Assembly: GCA_046726215.1 (NCBI GenBank) | Contig: JBKPAA010000123.1 | Coordinates: 1 to 11,299 of the forward strand | Direction of reading: 5' to 3' | From: DASQUK01 sp046726215 | GTDB taxonomy: Bacteria > Actinomycetota > Acidimicrobiia > Acidimicrobiales > VFJN01 | Length of the DNA: 11,299 bases | In this document: positions 6,549 through 11,299 of the stretch, piece after piece | How positions within the stretch are numbered: the stretch's first letter is position 1 | Layout of the letters: every line of letters begins with the position of its first letter | Made by a program: the position numbers and the translations under genes | Notes under the pieces: generated by a model | What the model was told of the DNA's origin: nothing | Database searches by the model: none | What the model saw: only the letters and a program-made list of their open reading frames with translations

Positions 6549-7280
6549 ATGGCTGACGACATCATCCTCGTGGCCGAAACCGGCCGGGCTACCGGATCCC
6601 CGGCATCCCGCCGCCTGCGGGCCACCGGCAAGGTTCCCGCCGTCCTCTACGGCCGCGGCGCCGAGCCCGCAACCATCAGCGTCGACTGGCGCGACCTACG
6701 CAGTGCGCTCACCACCGACAAAGGCCTGAACGCGCTGTTGACGCTGAAGATCGGCAGCAAGCGCACCAAGGCGATCGTCAAGGAGATGCAACGTCACCCC
6801 GTGCGCCGCGACGTGCTCCACATCGACTTCCTGGCCGTCGACGTCGACAAGCCCATCACCACCGACGTGCCCCTGGTGGTCGAGGGCGAGCCGGAGAAGG
6901 TGATCCGCGACGACGGGGTCGTCGAGCAGATCCTCAACGTGTTGATCGTGACCGCCAAGCCCGACGCCATTCCCGGCCACATCGCCATCGACGTGTCCGA
7001 TCTCGAGATCGGCCAGCACATCACCGTCGGCGACCTACAGCTGCCCGAGGACGTCATCACCGAGGCCGATCCCGAGGAGACGGTCGTCACGGCCAAGCTC
7101 ACCAGCCTCGCTCTCGCCGAAGAGGAAGAGGAAGAGGGCGAAGAGGGCGAGGAAGAAGAAGGCGCCGAGGGCGAGGACACCGAGGGCGCTGTCGAAGGCG
7201 AGCGGGGCCGGGGCGCGTCGGGCCAGGGCGAGTCGGGCCGGGGCGCGTCGGGCCGGCGTGGGGGCGAGGGTGGCGAGTAG
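6549..7280 (+). CDS. rplY: 50S ribosomal protein L25 / general stress protein Ctc
   Basis: This 243-residue protein belongs to the long, Ctc/TL5-type L25 family, which binds 5S rRNA in the large ribosomal subunit. The N-terminal RNA-binding domain (about 4-95) shows RLRATGKVPAVLYGRG and KEMQRHPVRRDVLHIDF. The C-terminal beta domain (about 98-190) includes VPLVVEGEP and PGHIAIDVSDLEIGQHI. The tail from about 192 is low complexity: a long Glu/Gly stretch, then a Gly/Arg/Ser repeat. It is probably disordered. AGGAG at 6538-6542 sits 6 bases before the ATG. pth follows after 25 bases, the common rplY-pth pairing, so the two are likely co-transcribed. Confidence 0.95.
   Translation: MADDIILVAETGRATGSPASRRLRATGKVPAVLYGRGAEPATISVDWRDLRSALTTDKGLNALLTLKIGSKRTKAIVKEMQRHPVRRDVLHIDFLAVDVDKPITTDVPLVVEGEPEKVIRDDGVVEQILNVLIVTAKPDAIPGHIAIDVSDLEIGQHITVGDLQLPEDVITEADPEETVVTAKLTSLALAEEEEEEGEEGEEEEGAEGEDTEGAVEGERGRGASGQGESGRGASGRRGGEGGE
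7205..7254 (+). repeat. Short tandem direct repeat in the rplY tail
   Basis: A 20-base segment, GGGCCGGGGCGCGTCGGGCC, occurs at 7205-7224 and again, identical, at 7235-7254, a period of 30 bases. It encodes the repeated GRGASG in the L25 tail. Because 30 is a multiple of three, copy-number change would not break the frame. This looks like local slippage, not a mobile element. Confidence 0.75.
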
Positions 7281-7305
7281 GTACCAGCCCGGGCCCTGAC
7301 CGCGC

Positions 7306-7929
7306 ATGTGCCTGTTCGGACGGAGGGGTGCCGCCGCGGAGCGCCGTGGCACCCCTGCTGATCTGCTCGTCGTCGGCCTCGGCAACCCCGGCTCCGAATA
7401 CGAACACAGTCGCCACAACGTCGGTGCCGACGCCGTCGAGCTATTGGCCGAGCGTCACGGGGGGACGCTCAGGCGGTCGAGGGAGCGCGCGCGGGTGGCG
7501 GAGGTCCACATCGGCGACCGGCGGGTCGCGTTGGCGTTCCCGCAGACGTACGTCAACCTCTCCGGGCACGCCGTCGCCCTGCTCGTTCGTCGGTACGGCA
7601 TCACCGATCCGCAGCGGGTAGTCGTCGTGCACGACGAGCTCGACCTGCCACTGGGCCGGGTCAAGGTCAAGCAGGGCGGTGGCCTGGCCGGCCACAACGG
7701 ACTGCGCTCGATCAAGGCACACCTGCACTCCGACGAGTTCCTCCGGGTGCGCATCGGCGTCGGCAAGCCCCCCAGCAAGGAGCAGGGCGCCGACCACGTG
7801 CTGCGGCGGGTCTCCAAGCAGGAGCGCGTCGAGCTCGACATCGCGGTGCAGGAGGCGGCCGACGCGGTCGAGGCCATCCTCGCGGACGGCATCGAGGCCG
7901 CCATGAACCGCTACAACACCCGCCCCTGA
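7306..7929 (+). CDS. pth: Peptidyl-tRNA hydrolase
   Basis: This 207-residue enzyme frees tRNA from peptidyl-tRNAs that drop off the ribosome, in the cytoplasm. The bacterial Pth active site is complete: GLGNPGSEYEHSRHNVG with Asn-27 and catalytic His-37, FPQTYVNLSG with Asn-84, VHDELDLPLG with Asp-110, and GLAGHNGLRS with Asn-131. These match E. coli N10, H20, N68, D93 and N114 with a 16-17 residue offset. The offset comes from a basic N-terminal extension (MCLFGRRGAAAERRG), which seems ordinary for this kind of actinobacterium. The ATG lacks a good Shine-Dalgarno site, so translation may depend on read-through from rplY. Its last 19 bases overlap the end of ctaG on the other strand. Confidence 0.95.
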   Translation: MCLFGRRGAAAERRGTPADLLVVGLGNPGSEYEHSRHNVGADAVELLAERHGGTLRRSRERARVAEVHIGDRRVALAFPQTYVNLSGHAVALLVRRYGITDPQRVVVVHDELDLPLGRVKVKQGGGLAGHNGLRSIKAHLHSDEFLRVRIGVGKPPSKEQGADHVLRRVSKQERVELDIAVQEAADAVEAILADGIEAAMNRYNTRP

Positions 7930-8777
7930 CGCTCGGCCATCGCGACCTCACGCAGCTCCCGGGCTTCTGCCCGCCGTTCGCCGAGCCACCACTGGCGCAG
8001 GATGATGCCGGCCACCACCAGCGTGAACAGCTCGCCCGTTCCCCAGAACAGCCCGCCGGCGGTGCGCTGGTCGGAAAGCCGGGGATAGGCGTCGGCGGCC
8101 ACCGGCGTGCCCGCGCTCAGCAGCGCCAGCCCCACCACGGCGTGGAAAGGGACGGCCACCAGCAGGGCGAGCAGCCGGGCGGCGGCCGGCGGCCGGTTCG
8201 ACAACGGGTCGACGCCCACCAGCACGGCGAGGAACAAGGTGCCGGACAGCACCACGTGCGCGTGCACCAGCAGATGGACCGCGTCGTTGCGGGCGGCGAC
8301 GTCGAGCAGACGCGTGAGGTAGATCACCACCAGCCCGCCGCCGAACAGGCACCAGGCGACGACCGGGTGGGTGAGCACGCCCGCCGGCCGGCTGTGGACC
8401 GTGGTCCGCAACGCCTGCCGGGCTCCGGGTCGGGCCGTCTGCAGGGCCAGCGTCAGGGGCGCCGACAGCACGACCAGCAGTGGCAAGGCGAGGCCCAGCA
8501 GGGCGTGCTGCAGCATGTGGACCCACAGCCGGTCGCCCTCGAACCGCCCGATCCCGGAATGGGTTGCGACGATCGCCACGGCCAGGGCGCCGGCCATGGC
8601 GGCGCTGCGGGCCGGCGACCAGCGCCGTCCCCGCCGGGCGAGCCGCCGCACGCCGAGCGCATACAGCGCGCCGGTCACCGCCACCAGCAGCAAGGCCGCC
8701 GGATCGAGCTGCCAGCGGAAGGCGAGGTCGGCGGCGCTGGGGCCTGGCACCGCGCCGACCGTATCCGCGCTCATCAT
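7911..8777 (-). CDS. ctaG: Cytochrome c oxidase assembly factor CtaG (caa3-type)
   Basis: This 288-residue membrane protein of the Caa3_CtaG family is thought to help deliver copper to the CuB site of cytochrome oxidase. About seven hydrophobic segments are visible, at roughly 27-44, 58-73, 90-112, 136-156, 172-190, 200-222 and 243-263. Histidines fall where the family places metal-related residues: HMLQH (87-91), HLLVHAH (168-174) and H212 in VPFHAVVGLALLS. WVHMLQHALLGLALPLL is a clear family signature. The start is one of two adjacent ATG codons (8775-8777 or 8772-8774). GGTGAG, read on the minus strand at 8783-8788, is a weak ribosome site 5 bases away. A palindromic repeat lies just upstream. 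The gene belongs functionally with ctaE and qcrC to the right. Confidence 0.88.
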   Translation of the reverse strand: MMSADTVGAVPGPSAADLAFRWQLDPAALLLVAVTGALYALGVRRLARRGRRWSPARSAAMAGALAVAIVATHSGIGRFEGDRLWVHMLQHALLGLALPLLVVLSAPLTLALQTARPGARQALRTTVHSRPAGVLTHPVVAWCLFGGGLVVIYLTRLLDVAARNDAVHLLVHAHVVLSGTLFLAVLVGVDPLSNRPPAAARLLALLVAVPFHAVVGLALLSAGTPVAADAYPRLSDQRTAGGLFWGTGELFTLVVAGIILRQWWLGERRAEARELREVAMAERQGRVL

Positions 8778-8788
8778 CCCCGCTCACC

Positions 8789-8832
8789 GTTCCTGGCGCC
8801 GAAGTGGTTGCTGGCCAACCAATCCTGCGCCA
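8789..8832. repeat. 44-bp palindromic repeat, copy 1
   Basis: This matches the copy at 9822-9865 at 41 of 44 positions, in the same orientation; the only differences are in the 4 bases 8801-8804 (GAAG against TAGA). It is a two-stage palindrome. An inner stem TGGTTG/CAACCA encloses the loop CTGGC. 5-base internal loops (CGAAG and ATCCT) lie on each side. The outer stem is TCCTGGCGC (8791-8799) with GCGCCAGGA (8827-8835). It sits 11 bases upstream of the ctaG start, so in a ctaG transcript it would fold next to the ribosome site. Confidence 0.9.
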
Positions 8833-8860
8833 GGAGTCGCCTCGCCGCCCCGGTGCGGCG

Positions 8861-8887
8861 TTGGATGTCTCACCCCCCTCGTATGTT
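8861..8887 (+). promoter_or_regulatory. Candidate promoter of the broken AbiEi/DUF559 gene
   Basis: TATGTT at 8882-8887 is a good -10 match, and TTGGAT at 8861-8866 lies 15 bases before it. Eight bases separate the -10 from the ATG at 8896, so the transcript could be leaderless. Its position just inside the left palindromic repeat means the promoter, gene and right-hand repeat form one self-contained unit. Confidence 0.4.
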
Positions 8888-8895
8888 CAATGGCC

Positions 8896-9819
8896 ATGAC
8901 ACGGTATTGACCGGGCCATCGCCGAGCGGGCCCAGACGTCGCTCGGCCTGTTCACGGCCCGGCAACTCGTGGCATTGGGCGTCTCCCGCCAGCAGCGGCG
9001 GACGCTGCTGTCAAAGGGCGTGCTGGTACCCTCGGGGGCGGTGTCGTGCGCCACGCCGCCTACCCTGCGTCGGGCGAGCAGCGCATCCTGGGCGCCGTCC
9101 TGGCCGCCGGGGACGGCGCCGTAGCGTCCCACATGTCCGCCGCGGCGCTCTGGCGATTCGACGGCGTGGGCCGACCAGGCGCCCAGGTCGAGGTCACGGT
9201 CCGTCGCCCGCGCCACCCCCGTGCAGTGCCGGGGATCGTCCATCGGACACTCCACCTCGCTCCGGCTGACGTCGAGCCCCGCCAGCTCATTCCACGGACC
9301 ACCGCAGCCCGTACGTTGCTCGACATCGCAGGGCGACTCCGTCCCGGAGATCTCGAGGCCGCGCTCGACGACGCCGAACGTCGCGGCCTGGTCTGGCGGC
9401 CCCATCTCCGCTGGCGTTGCGACGAGCTCCGCCAGCGCGGCCGGCCGGGGGTGCCTGCGCTGGCGGACCTGCTCGATCGGACCGAGGGCCGGCCGCTCGG
9501 CGACAGCTGGCTCGAGCAGGCCGCGATCCGCCAGATCGTCGGTGCTGGACTGCCGGTCCCGAGGGTGCAGGTCAAACGACGCAAGGCCGGCGGCGGTAGC
9601 GCACGCGTCGACCTGTTCTGGGACGACGCGAAGCTGGTGGCCGAGCTGGCGGGCCATGGCACCCACTCCACCCGGCGGCAACGCCAGTCCGATGCCGAAC
9701 GAGCGGCCAGGCTCGGGCTCCGGAGCTGGAGGGTGGTCGAGTTCACGTACGAAGACGTCGTCGAACGGCCCGGCTATGTCGTCACGATGATCGACGCCTA
9801 CCTACACAACGCCGCGTGA
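8896..9819 (+). pseudogene. AbiEi-antitoxin-like / DUF559 endonuclease-like gene with two compensating frameshifts
   Basis: Joined across two shifts, this would encode 307 residues of the actinobacterial AbiEi-like N-terminal plus DUF559 C-terminal type. The start ATG 8896 reads MTRY-stop. Skipping one base near 8905 gives MTRIDRAIAERAQTSLGLFT..., the winged-helix region, open to about 9040 with nearly all codons ending in G or C. A second shift of opposite sign at the G-rich run 9034-9042 returns to the first frame. That frame then runs from VRHAAYPASGEQRILGAVLAAG (GTG at 9046) to the stop at 9817-9819. The C-terminal part (ARVDLFWDD, AELAGHGTHS, SWRVVEFTYEDV) is the restriction-like nuclease fold of DUF559. 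An intact gene would likely be a stand-alone DNA-binding or nuclease-like protein of unknown role. Sequencing error is an alternative explanation for the shifts. If the shifts are real, only the GTG 9046 product (257 residues, without the helix-turn-helix) could be made. Confidence 0.75.
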
Positions 9820-9821
9820 CG

Positions 9822-9865
9822 GTTCCTGGCGCCTAGATGGTTGCTGGCCAACCAATCCTGCGCCA
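9822..9865. repeat. 44-bp palindromic repeat, copy 2
   Basis: This is the second copy of the repeat at 8789-8832 and begins 2 bases after the stop codon of the AbiEi/DUF559 gene. The inner stem TGGTTG/CAACCA and the outer TGGCGC/GCGCCA are both intact. Beyond them GTTC (9822-9825) pairs with GAAC (9867-9870) across one C-C mismatch. The fold is therefore kept although the right flank differs from copy 1. There is no T-run after it, so it is not a classical terminator, though it could still stop or stabilise the upstream transcript. Confidence 0.9.
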
Positions 9866-9926
9866 CGAACGGCGACACCAACGCCCCGGGCCGAGGGAAT
9901 CGCCTCACCATCTCTCGTGAAGCTGG

Positions 9927-9932
9927 TACAAA
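9927..9932 (+). promoter_or_regulatory. Candidate -10 element for ctaE, possibly leaderless
   Basis: TACAAA is followed by exactly 7 bases (CTCCGGA) and then the ATG at 9940. This is the spacing expected if transcription starts on the initiation codon. No proper Shine-Dalgarno site or convincing -35 is visible. The same arrangement is seen before glmU. Confidence 0.4.
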
Positions 9933-9939
9933 CTCCGGA

Positions 9940-10530
9940 ATGTCGGTGACGGCCGAGCCGACGTATCCGGCGCCAGCGCCTCGCGAGTCCTCAGCACCCT
10001 CGACTCTCGGGGTCGGCGTCGTCGTCTGGCTGGCCTCGGAGCTGATGTTCTTCGCCGGGCTGTTCGCCGCGTACTTCACGCTCCGGTCGGTGAACGACGT
10101 CTGGCCGCCCGAGGGCGTCGAGCTCGAGACGCTGCGCACCGCCATCGCCACCGCCGTGCTGGTCGCATCGAGCGGGGCCATGCACATGGCGGTCGTGGCG
10201 GCGAAGCGTGACGACCGCCGGGGGGCCGCCACCTGGCTGGGCGTCACGGCGCTGATGGGCACGATCTTCCTGTTGAACCAGGTGACCGAGTACGTGCAGG
10301 CCGACTTCCGGATCGACGACCACGCCTACGGCTCGGTCTTCTACCTGATGACCGGCTTCCACGGACTGCACGTCATCGGCGGGTTGGTGTTCATGGGCGC
10401 TGTCGCCGTGATCATCGCCGGGCCGTCACGGGCGCCGGCCCACCAGACGGTTGAGGTGTGCGGCTACTACTGGCACTTCGTCGACGTGGTGTGGGTGGCC
10501 ATGTTCTCGACGATCTACCTCCTCCGGTGA
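9940..10530 (+). CDS. ctaE: Cytochrome c oxidase subunit III
   Basis: This 196-residue integral membrane subunit belongs to the aa3-type heme-copper oxidase, which passes electrons to oxygen at the end of the respiratory chain. It shows the short five-helix form of actinobacterial CtaE. Family signatures are WLASELMFFAGLFAAYFTLR (30-49), YGSVFYLMTGFHGLHVIGGL (130-149) and YYWHFVDVVWVAMFSTIYLLR (176-196). ATG 9940 gives the usual N-terminus. An in-frame TTG at 9841 would add 33 unrelated residues running out of the palindromic repeat and is rejected. The stop overlaps the qcrC start by 4 bases (GTGA), the standard actinobacterial ctaE-qcrC junction. Confidence 0.95.
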   Translation: MSVTAEPTYPAPAPRESSAPSTLGVGVVVWLASELMFFAGLFAAYFTLRSVNDVWPPEGVELETLRTAIATAVLVASSGAMHMAVVAAKRDDRRGAATWLGVTALMGTIFLLNQVTEYVQADFRIDDHAYGSVFYLMTGFHGLHVIGGLVFMGAVAVIIAGPSRAPAHQTVEVCGYYWHFVDVVWVAMFSTIYLLR

Positions 10531-11299
10531 AGGCCCGGAGCCTGCGCCTGGCGCTGGTGGGGTGGCCGCTGGCGGTCTCCGTCGCCTTCTCCGCGGGATC
10601 GGTCGCCATGGCGCGCGATCCTGCTGGGAAAGACCGCGAAAACCAGGGTGGCGGCGGGGGTGACGAGGAGCTCGTAGCCGAGGGGCGCGAGCTGTACGAG
10701 ACCGGCTGCTCGAGCTGCCACGGTGCCGAAGGCCAAGGCGTCGTCGAGGCGGGCGGCGGCGAGCGTGGGCCGTCCCTGAAGAGCTCGGGCGAGGCCGCCG
10801 CGTACTACTACCTCTCCACCGGACGCATGCCGCTCGCCAACAGCGAGGATCAGCCCGAGCGCAAGGAGCCGGCGTACGGCCCGGAGGAGATCAAGGCGTT
10901 GGTGGCGTACGTCGGCACGCTCGGCACCGGGCCCGAGGTGCCCGACATCGACCCGGCCGCCGGCGACCTGGCGCTCGGTGGCGAGCTGTACCGGGCCAAC
11001 TGCCAGGCCTGCCACGGCGCCTCGGGCGGCGGCGGCGCGCTGAGCTACGGCCGGGCCGCCCCCCGCCTGACGTCGGCGACACCGAGGCAGATCGCGTCGG
11101 CCGTACGGGTGGGCCCGGGGGAGATGCCGGTGTTCGGGCCCGACGTCATCGACCCCGACGAGCTGAACGGGCTGGTGCGGTACGTCCGCTACCTGGCCGA
11201 CCCCGAGGACCCGGGCGGCCTACCGATCGGCCGGACCGGCCCGATCCCCGAGGGCTTCGTGGCGTGGCTGATCGGGATGGTGGCGCTGTTGGGCCTGGT
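10527..11299 (+). CDS. qcrC: Diheme cytochrome c subunit of the bc1 complex (partial at the window edge)
   Basis: 257 residues are visible and the frame is open at the right edge; probably only the last few residues of the C-terminal membrane anchor are missing. An N-terminal hydrophobic segment (about 6-29) is followed by two c-type cytochrome domains. The first has heme motif CSSCH (61-65) with a likely Met ligand in TGRMPL (Met-101). The second has CQACH (159-163) with GEMPVF. The ending LPIGRTGPIPEGFVAWLIGMVALLGL is typical of actinobacterial QcrC. This subunit carries electrons from the bc1 complex directly to the aa3 oxidase in the supercomplex found in actinobacteria. The GTG start at 10527 overlaps the ctaE stop. 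qcrA and qcrB are expected next, outside the window. Confidence 0.95.
   Translation, partial: MKARSLRLALVGWPLAVSVAFSAGSVAMARDPAGKDRENQGGGGGDEELVAEGRELYETGCSSCHGAEGQGVVEAGGGERGPSLKSSGEAAAYYYLSTGRMPLANSEDQPERKEPAYGPEEIKALVAYVGTLGTGPEVPDIDPAAGDLALGGELYRANCQACHGASGGGGALSYGRAAPRLTSATPRQIASAVRVGPGEMPVFGPDVIDPDELNGLVRYVRYLADPEDPGGLPIGRTGPIPEGFVAWLIGMVALLGL

Noticed and set aside
8142..9269. Plus-strand open frame of 375 codons across ctaG and the AbiEi/DUF559 gene
   Set aside because: It is antisense to ctaG, out of the coding frame of the downstream gene, and rich in Arg/Gly/Pro as expected of a shadow frame.
9822..9870. Integron attC site
   Set aside because: The outer arms read GTTC...GAAC, the reverse of the attC order (RYYYAAC...GTTRRRY), and no integrase is present.
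9822..9870. Intrinsic transcription terminator after the AbiEi/DUF559 gene
   Set aside because: The hairpin is clear, but no T-run follows on either strand, and the same element occurs upstream of ctaG. It is listed as a repeat instead.
9841..9939. N-terminal extension of ctaE from a TTG at 9841
   Set aside because: The 33 extra residues are translated from the palindromic repeat and intergenic DNA. CtaE homologues begin near the ATG at 9940.
1..11299. tRNA, rRNA or CRISPR array
   Set aside because: No cloverleaf-like segment, rRNA signature or regularly spaced repeat array was found; the only spaced repeats are the palindromic pair and the short repeat in rplY.

Overview
The window is high-GC DNA with strong G/C preference at third codon positions. 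It looks like a chromosomal segment of a high-GC actinobacterium. The gene content (actinobacterial-type ctaE-qcrC order, L25 of the Ctc type, actinobacterial PRPP synthetase) fits, and an Acidimicrobiia-like lineage is my best guess. That is an inference from protein style, not a database result.

Layout, left to right. (1) Bases 1-4231 are a tightly packed plus-strand operon for a Tad/Flp-type pilus or secretion apparatus: the tail of an unidentified gene, a secreted PKD-like protein, TadB- and TadC-like inner-membrane platform proteins, a small Flp-like prepilin, two TadE-like pseudopilins and a TadG-like protein. Most junctions are 4-base or 1-base stop/start overlaps. (2) Bases 4307-7929 are a plus-strand housekeeping block: a GlmU-type uridyltransferase that lacks the acetyltransferase part, prs (PRPP synthetase), rplY/ctc (ribosomal protein L25) and pth (peptidyl-tRNA hydrolase). 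(3) ctaG (cytochrome oxidase assembly) runs on the minus strand and overlaps the end of pth tail to tail. (4) Bases 8789-9865 hold a unit bounded by two near-identical 44-bp palindromic repeats. It encloses one gene of the AbiEi-antitoxin-like/DUF559 type, whose reading frame is broken by two compensating frameshifts. (5) From 9940 to the right edge lie ctaE (cytochrome oxidase subunit III) and a nearly complete qcrC (diheme cytochrome c of the bc1 complex), the start of a respiratory supercomplex operon.

The parts most worth a second look are the paired palindromic repeats around the broken AbiEi/DUF559 gene between ctaG and ctaE, the GlmU homologue with an intact uridyltransferase site but no acetyltransferase site, and a perfect hairpin in the presumed leader of prs. 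No tRNA, rRNA, CRISPR array, transposase or integrase was seen. Every gap between genes is shorter than 300 bases.
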